Shown here: positions 41,131-48,817 of the stretch, one piece after another | Layout: every line of letters begins with the position of its first letter | How positions within the stretch are numbered: position 1 is the first letter of the stretch | Assembly: GCA_023382535.1 (NCBI GenBank) | Contig: JAHDWA010000047.1 | Location: 1-64,000, forward strand | DNA length: 64,000 nt | Direction: 5' to 3' | DNA from: Anaerolineae bacterium | Lineage (GTDB): Bacteria; Chloroflexota; Anaerolineae; 4572-78; J111 | Notes under the pieces: generated by a model | What the model saw: the letters and a program-made list of their open reading frames with translations, nothing else | The model's database searches: none | Told to the model about the DNA's origin: nothing | Translations under genes and position numbers: made by a program

Positions 41131-41466
41131 ATGATGGCTCTCACCCGTGAACCAAATACTGTCCCACCTCCCTGCTGCACGTTAGATATTTCTGGCGCAG
41201 AGCAGGAGCGCTTGGTGGCGATGTTCAAAGCCCTGGGAAATCCCATCCGCTTTGAAATTATGAAATTTCTGGTTACCCGGCCCGGCTGCATTACCGGCGA
41301 TATCGTCGAATTTTTGCCCATCGCCCAGGCGACGGTGTCACAGCATTTGAAGGTGCTGCGCGAGGCTGGCTGGATTAGCGGCGTCACCGAAGGGCCAGCC
41401 GTATGCTACTGGCTGAACGAAGAGAATATTGCCTGGTTTAAAGCCAGGGTGAGCGAGATTTTTTAG
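41131..41466 (+). CDS. ArsR-family repressor with N-terminal vicinal cysteines
   Basis: 111 residues. The N-terminal PPPCCTLDI pair and a third Cys in TRPGCITGDIVEFL recall the Cys15/Cys16/Cys55 site of Corynebacterium-type ArsR. The winged helix shows MFKALGNPIRFEIMKFL and recognition helix AQATVSQHLKVLREAGWI. It has its own promoter and dyad operator and is followed by an EamA exporter, forming a small resistance unit. Confidence 0.88.
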   Translation: MMALTREPNTVPPPCCTLDISGAEQERLVAMFKALGNPIRFEIMKFLVTRPGCITGDIVEFLPIAQATVSQHLKVLREAGWISGVTEGPAVCYWLNEENIAWFKARVSEIF

Positions 41467-41472
41467 GCAATA

Positions 41473-41525
41473 ACGGATCAGTTGAAGGAGTATATTCGCC
41501 CCCGGAGACTGATCCGTAATTTTTC
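41473..41525 (+). terminator. Terminator or attenuator between arsR and the EamA gene
   Basis: ACGGATCAGT (41473-41482) pairs perfectly with ACTGATCCGT (41508-41517) and is followed by AATTTTT. The loop of 25 nt is long. It lies 45 bp before the exporter gene and may uncouple it from arsR. Confidence 0.65.
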
Positions 41526-41569
41526 ACAAATTTTATCGGTTTTTTACGATGTAGCGGGGAGGGGGTCTG

Positions 41570-42553
41570 ATGAACCAATCTTTAACCAAAAGCAATCAAG
41601 CCGTGGTCCAAAATCTTTCTAAGAGTGGTTTTGTCTTGGCAATGATCATGGCGGCCGCTTGTTGGGGAGCAGGTACCGTGATGAGCAAAGGCATCCTGGG
41701 TTACATTCCGCCCCTCACCCTCTTAGTCGTTCAACTCATTGCCAGCCTGACCTTCCTGTGGACCGTCATCGCCGTGCAACGCATCTCGATACCGCTCCGA
41801 CGAGAAACGCTTTGGCTCGCTCTGATTGGTCTGCTGAATCCTGGCCTGGCTTACACCTTCAGCTTGCTGGGTCTGTCGCTGACCACGGCCAGTATGTCGG
41901 CCCTGCTCTGGGCGGCGGAACCGATCCTGATTTTGGGGCTGGCCTGGCTCATTCTCCGCGAGCGCTTGACCCGGTCGCTGCTGGCTTGTTCACTGCTGGC
42001 TATCATCGGTGTATTTCTGGTGATCGGGGTCAACGCCAATATTGACAATAGGGGTTCCTTCGGCGGCAACTTACTCATCCTGGCCGGCGTTTTATGCTGT
42101 GCCCTGTATACTGTGTTGACTCGCCGCGATGCTGCTACCCTCAACCCGGTGCTGCTGGTGGCGCTGCAACAGACAACAGCCCTCCTGTGGGCATTGCTGA
42201 TCTGGCCGCTTGAGTTAGGGTCTGGTGAAATGACCCACCTGACAGCGATAAGCTTAAGTGCGTGGTTGTGGGCAGTTGCTTCCGGCATCGTCTACTATGC
42301 CCTGGCCTTTTGGTTTTATATTAATGGTTTGAAACGGATACCTGCCAGCCTGGCGGGTCTTTTCCTCAACCTCATCCCGATCTTCGCTGTCGGCGGGGCT
42401 TACGCTTTCCTGGGAGAACGTTTGGCTGCGGTCCAGTGGACTGGAGCCGCTTTAATTCTGGTGGCTGTCATGGCCATGCTGCGTTTCCAAAATAGGGAGG
42501 GTATTCCGAAAGCTGAGCGACTTCAATCTGAAAATGTAACCGGTGTTGGCTAA
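41570..42553 (+). CDS. EamA/DMT-family exporter
   Basis: 327 residues with ten predicted membrane segments in two EamA repeats (MIMAAACWGAGTVMSKGIL...TLLVVQLIASLTFLW; then GGNLLILAGVLCCALYTVLTRRDAA). The drug/metabolite transporter superfamily exports amino acids, metabolites or toxicants. Placement after an ArsR with a vicinal cysteine site suggests metalloid, organoarsenical or thiol-conjugate export, but the substrate cannot be read from sequence. Confidence 0.83.
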   Translation: MNQSLTKSNQAVVQNLSKSGFVLAMIMAAACWGAGTVMSKGILGYIPPLTLLVVQLIASLTFLWTVIAVQRISIPLRRETLWLALIGLLNPGLAYTFSLLGLSLTTASMSALLWAAEPILILGLAWLILRERLTRSLLACSLLAIIGVFLVIGVNANIDNRGSFGGNLLILAGVLCCALYTVLTRRDAATLNPVLLVALQQTTALLWALLIWPLELGSGEMTHLTAISLSAWLWAVASGIVYYALAFWFYINGLKRIPASLAGLFLNLIPIFAVGGAYAFLGERLAAVQWTGAALILVAVMAMLRFQNREGIPKAERLQSENVTGVG

Positions 42554-42688
42554 TCGCCCAGGCTTGTGGAAACCAAATTTTTACTCTGACTGATACCTGG
42601 CGACCTCCAGCGGCCGCTTCCATATCAGTGGGCTGCTGTAGCACGTCCAGCACTCCGACGGCTGAAAGCAGTTGCAGCCTCAAAATGG

Positions 42689-42750
42689 CTCAATTCATTA
42701 CGAAAATTTGCATCCTTTTTCCACCTTTTCCGTCTATCTATGTGAATGCG
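42689..42750 (+). repeat. 62-bp direct repeat, copy A, upstream of the SemiSWEET-like gene
   Basis: Starts CTCAATTCATTACGAAAATT and contains TTTTCCGTCTATCTATGTGA. Copy B at 43256-43317 is collinear over its length, with the shared core TTTTCCGTCTATCTAT identical. Each copy lies some 40-70 bp before a gene, so it is probably a duplicated promoter or operator block. Confidence 0.65.
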
Positions 42751-42820
42751 CCCTTGACGGATTTTCGTGAGGTCCGTCGTTAGGCCAGCCATCACCAAAG
42801 TAGAAAGAAGGAGACATATT

Positions 42821-43159
42821 ATGGGACTTGAAGATGTACAGATTTTCGCCGGAATTATTTCCACCTTAATGTTTGTCAGCAGCAATTTGCCGATGCTGTG
42901 GAAGGCGTTTACCACGAAAAATTTAACCTCATACAGTTTAGGCCATATCAGCTTGAGCAATGCCGGCAATCTCATCTATTGGCTTTATCTCTTCACACTC
43001 CCGATGGGTCCGGTTTGGTTCTTACATGGCTTCAATACATTAGTGGCTGGCTTGATGCTGGTGGGGTATCTGCGTTATCAGGGATACAAGAGCGGGCCGA
43101 ACCTGGTTGGAGAAAGGGGAGAATTATCCCTGGCTGGCGTCACTTCTTGTGCTTGCTAG
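42821..43159 (+). CDS. SemiSWEET/PQ-loop small transporter
   Basis: 112 residues, three membrane segments. FAGIISTLMFVSSNLPMLWKAFTTKNLTSYSLGHISLSNAGNLIYWLYL fits a SemiSWEET half-transporter, cited here as SSNLPMLWKAFTTKNLTSYS. These dimers move sugars; other PQ-loop proteins move amino acids or thiols such as cystine. The tail ends VTSCAC, another paired-cysteine C-terminus. It shares a duplicated upstream block with the flavoprotein gene that follows. Confidence 0.75.
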   Translation: MGLEDVQIFAGIISTLMFVSSNLPMLWKAFTTKNLTSYSLGHISLSNAGNLIYWLYLFTLPMGPVWFLHGFNTLVAGLMLVGYLRYQGYKSGPNLVGERGELSLAGVTSCAC

Positions 43160-43255
43160 ACAATGCATTGGTTTAGCGAGATCTGGGACGTTGCTACAGA
43201 TTGAGTAGCTTTATAGCCCAGCAAGCTAATTGGTCGAGAGGATGAGAAAAAACGA

Positions 43256-43317
43256 CTCAATTATTCACGGAAACTTGCGTCTTTTTTTCATGTTTTCCGT
43301 CTATCTATATGAATACA
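43256..43317 (+). repeat. 62-bp direct repeat, copy B, upstream of the flavoprotein gene
   Basis: Collinear with copy A at 42689-42750: CTCAATTATTCACGGAAACT, then TTGCGTC, a T-tract and TTTTCCGTCTATCTATATGA. It ends 42 bp before the start at 43360. Confidence 0.65.
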
Positions 43318-43359
43318 CAATTACAGCGTTTCATACCAATCTCAAAAAGGAGAAAGTCC

Positions 43360-45048
43360 ATGAATAAAAGTATAATTGAGAAACAAATCGGGACATCAAC
43401 GGCAAATGGGAAGCGGATGACTGGCTTGCCGGTTGCCATTATTGGCGCGGGTCCTGTGGGATTGGCGGCTGCCGCCCATCTTGTTCAGCGCGGCTTAACA
43501 CCTATACTGTTCGAACGAGGCCCAACTGTCGGGCATGCGCTGCGTACCTGGAGCCACGTCCACGTTTTCTCACCCTGGTCTTACAACGTAGATGCCGCCG
43601 CCCAGCTACTGCTTGAACAAACCGGCTGGATTGCGCCCGATCCGGAGGCGCTGCCCACCGGCGGCGACATTGTACAGCGTTATCTGGAACCACTCGCCGC
43701 ACATCCCGCCATTGCGCCCCAGCTTGTATTCGAGGCTGAAGTCTTTGCCATCAGGCGTGAAGGACTGGACAAAATGACCACGTTGGGCCGGGAAGCAGCT
43801 CCCTTTGTGATCCACTGGCGCGATGCGAACGGCAATCAGCATGTCGCTCAAGCCCAAGCGGTGATTGACGCCTCGGGCACCTGGTTCTCGCCGAATCCAA
43901 GGGGTATAGATGGAGGCTTTGTTCCGGGTGAACAGGAAGCTGTGGAGCGGATTGCTTACGGTATCCCGGATGTGTTGGGAGAACTGCGTCCCAATTATGC
44001 CGGGTCGCGTGTCCTCGTTGTCGGTGGGGGTCACTCCGCTATCAATGTAGTCCTCGATTTGCTGCGACTTCAGGAGACCTCGCCTGAGACGCGGGTCATC
44101 TGGGCGCTGCGCCGCAATCGGCTGGAAAAACTCCTCGGTGGCGGCCTCAATGACCAACTGCCAGCGCGCGGGGCGCTCGGCTTGGCAGCCAAGGAGGCCA
44201 TCGAAGCAGGCCGTCTGCAATTGCTCGCACCCTTCGCGGCCAGGCGCATTGATCGCTCTGATCACGGACTGCGCATAACCGCCCAACTGGATGGCCAGCC
44301 GCTTGAGATCGAAGTTGACCGGATCGTCGTTGCCACCGGCTTTCGGCCTGACCTCGCCATGCTCCGCGAGATTCGCGTCTCCCTTGACCCGACCCTTGAA
44401 GCGCCGCCCACGCTGGCCCCGCTGATTGATCCGAATGTCCATTCTTGCGGGACGGTACCGCCCCATGGCGCAGCCGAGTTGGCCCATCCCGAACCCGGCT
44501 TCTACATTGTTGGTTCAAAGAGTTATGGACGGGCGCCGACCTTTCTCATGGCGACTGGCTATGAGCAGGTCCGGTCCGTCGTGGCCGAGATCGCGGGCGA
44601 TTATGAAGCGGCCCGAGATGTCCGTCTCGTGCTGCCCGAGACCGGTGTTTGCGGACTACCTAACACTTATGAACTGACCGGGGCTACAGTTTCGGGCGGC
44701 TCGGCTGCTGGGTGTTGTGGGGATCCAGCGTTCGCAGGTATCAAGGTCAGATCCTCCGAGCCGGTCTCTCTCCTAATGACCGGTTATGAACCAGCGCGGT
44801 CCGTCGTAATGGAGATTACTGGTAACGATGAAGTGGCCCGCGGTACTCATCTCGCGTTAGCTGAGACTGGCGTTGACAGTGATCCTGCTGCCGGGTGTTG
44901 CGGGGGTCCGGCTCCGGCAAATGCTAACGCCTGTTGTGTCAAGGATGCTGAGGCGAAGGCGGTTGGGCTGGCGGGCTGTGGCTGCGGCTCGACCCCGGCT
45001 ATCCCCGCTAACACAATCTCTCCTGCTGTGGGGTGTTGTGCGCGGTGA
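43360..45048 (+). CDS. FAD/NAD(P)-dependent flavoprotein with cysteine-rich repeat tail
   Basis: 562 residues from the ATG at 43360 (AAAGGAG site). Residues 20-420 form a two-dinucleotide-binding flavoprotein: VAIIGAGPVGLAAAAHL for FAD and RVLVVGGGHSAINVVLDLL for NAD(P)H, with VVATGFRPDL near the end, similar to ArsO-type monooxygenases in ars operons. A further segment, TGYEQVRSVVAEIAGDYEAA to LPETGV, is duplicated (TGYEPARSVVMEITGNDEVA to LAETGV). The tail carries AAGCCGDP, AAGCCGGP, NACCVKD, GCGCGS and VGCCAR, ideal for As(III) or Hg(II). Probably a metalloid-handling oxidoreductase. Confidence 0.83.
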   Translation: MNKSIIEKQIGTSTANGKRMTGLPVAIIGAGPVGLAAAAHLVQRGLTPILFERGPTVGHALRTWSHVHVFSPWSYNVDAAAQLLLEQTGWIAPDPEALPTGGDIVQRYLEPLAAHPAIAPQLVFEAEVFAIRREGLDKMTTLGREAAPFVIHWRDANGNQHVAQAQAVIDASGTWFSPNPRGIDGGFVPGEQEAVERIAYGIPDVLGELRPNYAGSRVLVVGGGHSAINVVLDLLRLQETSPETRVIWALRRNRLEKLLGGGLNDQLPARGALGLAAKEAIEAGRLQLLAPFAARRIDRSDHGLRITAQLDGQPLEIEVDRIVVATGFRPDLAMLREIRVSLDPTLEAPPTLAPLIDPNVHSCGTVPPHGAAELAHPEPGFYIVGSKSYGRAPTFLMATGYEQVRSVVAEIAGDYEAARDVRLVLPETGVCGLPNTYELTGATVSGGSAAGCCGDPAFAGIKVRSSEPVSLLMTGYEPARSVVMEITGNDEVARGTHLALAETGVDSDPAAGCCGGPAPANANACCVKDAEAKAVGLAGCGCGSTPAIPANTISPAVGCCAR

Positions 45049-45059
45049 AGATTACAGCA

Positions 45060-45251
45060 ATGACTGCGGGCGAGGCGTCCCTGTTGGCGCCTCGCCAGGG
45101 GCACAGGTTTTTTATCACCGGCCTGGGAATCGGTCAGATCATTTCCTGGGGGACACTTTACTACAGCTTGGATTGCCGTGGAAGTATTATGAACTGTGAG
45201 CCAAACAAAAAGTACAGTAATTGTAAAAATGACAAAACGCTATCCCTTTGA
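45060..45251 (+). pseudogene. N-terminal remnant of an MFS transporter
   Basis: 63 codons. RFFITGLGIGQIISWGTLYYS is the first membrane segment of an MFS exporter type often found in ars islands, but it runs into unrelated residues and a stop at 45251. The rest of the gene is gone. Its decayed end has become the regulatory region for the PhnD-like gene. Confidence 0.65.
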
Positions 45252-45265
45252 TGACACCTATCACT
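45229..45265 (+). promoter_or_regulatory. Paired TGACA-type operator elements upstream of the PhnD-like sensor
   Basis: ATGACAAAACGCTAT (45229-45243) and ATGACACCTATCACT (45251-45265), exactly 22 bp apart. The second differs from the arsR element at 1886 (ATGACATCTATCACT) at one position. It is 110 bp before the start at 45361. The first copy is weak, so it may be low affinity. Confidence 0.55.
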
Positions 45266-45360
45266 ATTAAACTTCAACTTCATCAGGTAGACTCATTTCA
45301 ACAGTAGTCAAAATAAAAGCGGGTATGTATAGTCCAATAGGTGCCTCATAGGGGTTTTAG

Positions 45361-46305
45361 ATGGCTCACTCTATTTCTAAATCAAACTTTATCCTCGTTT
45401 TATGGTTGATACTGGCCCTGTTGGGTTTGGCTGGCTGTGCTGTCGCCCAAGCCGAGCCGCTGCCTTATGTGGACTTAAGCCAACGCCAGCCCTTACCGAC
45501 CCCCTCCATTCCGGTGACGCCGCTGCACGTCGCCGTCGCCTCGGTCATCTCCCCCAGAGGCGCGGTGGAAAGTTACCAGCCTCTGCTTGATTACCTCAGC
45601 CGCCAGCTCAACCGCCCGGTGGAACTGGTCCAGCGCCGGACCTATGCCGAAGTCAATAATTTGATCGAACAGGGTCAAATTGACATGGCTTTTGTTTGTA
45701 CCAGCGCCTATGTCATCGGCCAGCGCGAGTTTGGCATGGAGTTATTGGCCGCGCCTCAGGTTGAAGGGGAGATAGTCTATCACTCCCTGTTGATTGTGCC
45801 TGCCAACAGCCCGGCTGATAACATGGCCGACCTGCGCGGCAAAACCTTTGCCTTCACCGATCCCTGGTCCAACACCGGACGGATGTACCCTACAGCTCTC
45901 GTCAAGAAACTGGGGGAAAAGCCGGAAACTTTTTTTGGTCAAGTGCTCTTTACCTACAGCCACGACGACGCCATCCGGGCCGTTGCCAGCGGCGTGGCCG
46001 ATGGCGCGGCGGTGGACAGCCTGGTCTATCAATTTGCCTTGGCCCGCGAACCGCGTCTGGCCGAACAAACCAAAGTCATTCACCGCTCGATTCCCTTTGG
46101 CATCCCGCCGGTGGTCACTTCACCCCACCTCCGGCCCCAAATCCGGGCTAACTTGCAGGAAATTCTATTAAATATGGCCGACGATCCGGCGGGGCGTCCG
46201 GCGCTGCGGGCGTTGGACATTGACCGTTTTGTTTTAATAGAAGACTCGGCCTACAATTCCGTACGTGATTTAGAAGCCAAGGTAGGACCGCTCGCCCTGC
46301 CATAA
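45361..46305 (+). CDS. PhnD-fold lipoprotein, candidate oxyanion sensor (AioX/TtrS-like)
   Basis: 314 residues. The lipobox LAGC puts the lipid at Cys26. The mature part is a PhnD-type periplasmic binding protein (SPRGAVESYQPLLDYLSRQL, QGQIDMAFVCTSAYVIG, LRGKTFAFTDPWSNTGRMYP). Apart from the lipid cysteine it has a single Cys, Cys113, in the ligand-facing DMAFVCTS strand. AioX, which senses As(III) with one cysteine, and the sensor domain of TtrS, which detects tetrathionate, have this fold and are encoded next to kinase genes. A kinase and regulator follow here. I infer that it binds the oxyanion or its reduced product outside the membrane and signals to the kinase. Confidence 0.8.
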   Translation: MAHSISKSNFILVLWLILALLGLAGCAVAQAEPLPYVDLSQRQPLPTPSIPVTPLHVAVASVISPRGAVESYQPLLDYLSRQLNRPVELVQRRTYAEVNNLIEQGQIDMAFVCTSAYVIGQREFGMELLAAPQVEGEIVYHSLLIVPANSPADNMADLRGKTFAFTDPWSNTGRMYPTALVKKLGEKPETFFGQVLFTYSHDDAIRAVASGVADGAAVDSLVYQFALAREPRLAEQTKVIHRSIPFGIPPVVTSPHLRPQIRANLQEILLNMADDPAGRPALRALDIDRFVLIEDSAYNSVRDLEAKVGPLALP

Positions 46306-46320
46306 AGCGACAAAGTGGCA

Positions 46321-46494
46321 GGTAGCAAGGTATAGGGCCCCAGAAAAGTTTTCGCCGGTAAAACAGGTAGCACGCCCTTCGGCGCACCCGAAGGGGTGAG
46401 GTAGCAGGTAGCAGATCATCGTTTGTGCTACCTTGCTACCTGCTACCTTGATGGCTGCGAAAGAATTTTTCTGGACATCTATAGCAAGGTAGCA
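46321..46494 (+). repeat. Cluster of GGTAGCA/TGCTACC heptamers
   Basis: Eight copies: GGTAGCA at 46321, 46366, 46400, 46407 and 46488; TGCTACC at 46426, 46434 and 46441. The block at 46400-46440 can fold back on itself. A separate hairpin CCCTTCGG/CCGAAGGG lies at 46375-46395. It fills the gap between the sensor and kinase genes and could be a regulator-binding array, a RNA element or an expanded repeat. Confidence 0.6.
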
Positions 46495-46498
46495 AGAG

Positions 46499-47971
46499 AT
46501 GATGAGGCTGCTAAAGGTTAACCAATCCTCCAACCGCTCGCCTGCTGTCCACCCCTTTCGGGTTGGGACACGTCACCTGCTGGGCCGCCTGTGGCTGATC
46601 CTGGGAGCCGTCAGCGTGCGGACCAAAATCCTGGGGATTGTGCTGGCCCTGGTCCTGCTCCTGGGCGGCGGCGTGACTCTCCAGGTTCGGGCGATTCTAG
46701 GGGCCACCCTGACCCACGAGTTACAGAATCGGGGCGTCTCCATCACCCGCGATGTGGCCGCTCGCAGCGTTGATTTGCTGCTGGTGCGCGACCTGTACGC
46801 CGTGCACCAACTCCTGCGCGACACCCTGGCCAATAACGAAGATGTGCGTTATGCCTTCATCATTAATCCCCAGGGGCAAGTCGTGGCGCACACCTTTAAT
46901 GACGGCTTCCCGACCTCCCTCTTGGCCCTGCACACCGTCGCCGCCACCGACCGTTATCATCTCCAGCAGGTCGCCACCGACGAGGGCCTCATCTGGGATT
47001 TTGCCGTGCCCATCTTTGAAGGGCGGGCCGGCACGGCCCGGTTGGGGCTGGCCGAAGCCCGGGTCCAGAATGTGGTCAACGCTGTTACCGGGCAGATGTT
47101 GCTAACTACTCTGCTGGTGGCTTTGGGCGGTATTGTTGCCGCCAGCCTGTTGACCTGGCTGCTCACTCGCCCCATTTTGGAATTGGTGGCGACCACCCGG
47201 CGTGTCGGCCAGGGCGACTTGAAGGCCCGCGCCCCCCACTGGGCCAACGACGAAATCGGCACGCTGGCCGATGCCTTCAACCAGATGGTCGGCGACCTGG
47301 CGAGCAGCCAGCAGGCTATTGCCGAAAAGGAAGCTGCGCGAGGCCGCTTGCTGGCTCAATTGATTAATGCTCAGGAAGAAGAGCGCCGCCGGATTGCGCG
47401 TGAACTTCACGATGGCGTCGGCCAGGCCCTGACTTCCTTAATGGTGGGCTTGAAGTTGGTCAATCAACTGGACGACCCTCAAATTCTCGCCGCCAAAACC
47501 GCCGAACTGCGCCAGGTAGCCGGTGAAACCCTGGACGAGGTGCGCATGTTGAGCCGTGAATTGCGCCCCAGTGTGCTGGACGACCTGGGGCTGGCCGCCG
47601 CCCTGGAACGCTACGCCGCCGAGTTTGCCGGCCGCTACCCCAGCCTGACCGTTGACCTCCATTGCCACCTGCCGCAGCGATTGTCCTTGCCCGCCGAAAC
47701 CAGCCTCTACCGGATTGTCCAGGAGGCCATGACCAATGCGGCCCGGCACGGCCAGGCCACGACCATCAGCGTCCTCCTCTCCCATCGTAATGACCGGGTG
47801 CAGGCCATAATTGAAGATAACGGCGGTGGTTTTGACCCGGAAGCAGTTCGTCGTTCCGGCGATAGTGTGGGCCTGCACAGCATGGCCGAGCGGGCGGAAG
47901 CGCTCGGGGGAGCGTTGAATATAGAAAGCAGCGGCGAAGGCACAACGGTTTACGTGGAGGTACCCGGATGA
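46499..47971 (+). CDS. NarX-like membrane histidine kinase
   Basis: 490 residues. One membrane helix at about 43-63, an outer sensor region (65-198), a second helix (199-222), HAMP (about 220-275) and a HisKA_3 dimer domain with phospho-acceptor His304 ([18 protein letters not shown]). HATPase motifs are [27 protein letters not shown] and [14 protein letters not shown]. The outer region is small, fitting a kinase that reads a separate binding protein. The start has no clear ribosome site. It overlaps the response regulator by 4 bp. Confidence 0.9.
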   Translation: MMRLLKVNQSSNRSPAVHPFRVGTRHLLGRLWLILGAVSVRTKILGIVLALVLLLGGGVTLQVRAILGATLTHELQNRGVSITRDVAARSVDLLLVRDLYAVHQLLRDTLANNEDVRYAFIINPQGQVVAHTFNDGFPTSLLALHTVAATDRYHLQQVATDEGLIWDFAVPIFEGRAGTARLGLAEARVQNVVNAVTGQMLLTTLLVALGGIVAASLLTWLLTRPILELVATTRRVGQGDLKARAPHWANDEIGTLADAFNQMVGDLASSQQAIAEKEAARGRLLAQLINAQEEERRRIARELHDGVGQALTSLMVGLKLVNQLDDPQILAAKTAELRQVAGETLDEVRMLSRELRPSVLDDLGLAAALERYAAEFAGRYPSLTVDLHCHLPQRLSLPAETSLYRIVQEAMTNAARHGQATTISVLLSHRNDRVQAIIEDNGGGFDPEAVRRSGDSVGLHSMAERAEALGGALNIESSGEGTTVYVEVPG

Positions 47972-48627
47972 CTGAACCTATCCGCATCTTCCTGGCCGAT
48001 GACCACGCCGTCCTCCGGGCCGGTCTTAAGGCTTTGCTCAACGCCGAACCCGACATGGAAGTGGTGGGGGAAGCCGGGGATGGGCAAAGCTGCATTCAAG
48101 CCGCCACCCAACTCCGGCCCGATGTCATCCTGCTGGATATCAATATGCCCCACTGTAATGGCCTGGAAGCCCTGACCGAACTGCGCCGTCAAGCCCCTCA
48201 TAGCCGTATCTTAATCCTGACCATGCACGATGACGCCGGTTATCTGCGCCAGGTTCTGGCGGCCGGGGGAGCCGGCTATGTCTTGAAACAAGCCGCCGAT
48301 ACCGAACTGTTGTCCGCTATTCGGACCGTCTACAATGGCGGCGTCTTTTTGCACCCCAGCCACACCAAAATTCTGTTCGAAGACGCCTTACCCGCGCCCT
48401 CCTCCGCTCCCCCAACGGACGCCCCGCTGGCCCGCCTCAGCGACCGGGAACTGGAAGTACTGCGCCTGATTGCCCTCGGCCACGCCAACAAGGAAATCGC
48501 CGATACACTTTACCTGAGCGTCAAAACGGTGGAAACCTACAAAGCCCGGCTGATGGAAAAACTTGGCCTCAAGAGCCGCGCCGCCCTGGTCCGCTTTGCT
48601 TTGGAGCATAAGCTCCTGGCAGAATAG
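47968..48627 (+). CDS. NarL/LuxR-family response regulator
   Basis: 219 residues. The receiver domain has [13 protein letters not shown] (acidic pair), phospho-acceptor Asp57 (VILLDINMP) and conserved Thr/Lys in LTMHD and VLKQ. The output HTH is [44 protein letters not shown]. It is partnered with the overlapping kinase. TtrR of Salmonella is also a LuxR-type regulator adjacent to ttrBCA. The heptamer cluster at 48648-48690 just downstream is the expected target for activating the molybdoenzyme operon. Confidence 0.92.
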   Translation: MTEPIRIFLADDHAVLRAGLKALLNAEPDMEVVGEAGDGQSCIQAATQLRPDVILLDINMPHCNGLEALTELRRQAPHSRILILTMHDDAGYLRQVLAAGGAGYVLKQAADTELLSAIRTVYNGGVFLHPSHTKILFEDALPAPSSAPPTDAPLARLSDRELEVLRLIALGHANKEIADTLYLSVKTVETYKARLMEKLGLKSRAALVRFALEHKLLAE

Positions 48628-48647
48628 TCCTCACCTCTCACCTCCTT

Positions 48648-48690
48648 TGTCAGGGAATTCCCTGACAGAGCCTTTCTCTTTTTCCTGACA
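48648..48690 (+). promoter_or_regulatory. Perfect 20-bp palindrome plus third half-site, candidate response-regulator operator
   Basis: TGTCAGGGAA (48648-48657) followed at once by TTCCCTGACA (48658-48667); a third CCTGACA lies at 48684-48690, 23 bp after the second (48661-48667). NarL-type regulators bind inverted or tandem heptamers of this kind. A TTTGTG/CACAAA dyad (48738-48743, 48754-48759) flanks a TACACT -10-like box nearer the Fe-S subunit gene. Confidence 0.68.
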
Positions 48691-48817
48691 CGTCGCCTCA
48701 AAAATGGCGGGATTCTCCTGATACAAGCCCCAGGCTCTTTGTGTTACACTATTCACAAATAGCGGCAAAATCTTTTTTTGATTTCAATAATCCAACCATG
48801 AAGTAGGAGGTCACATA

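Noticed and set aside
48738..48759. A CRP site in the TTTGTG/CACAAA dyad
   Set aside because: The half-sites are separated by 10 bp rather than the spacing of a CRP consensus, so this specific assignment is not supported.
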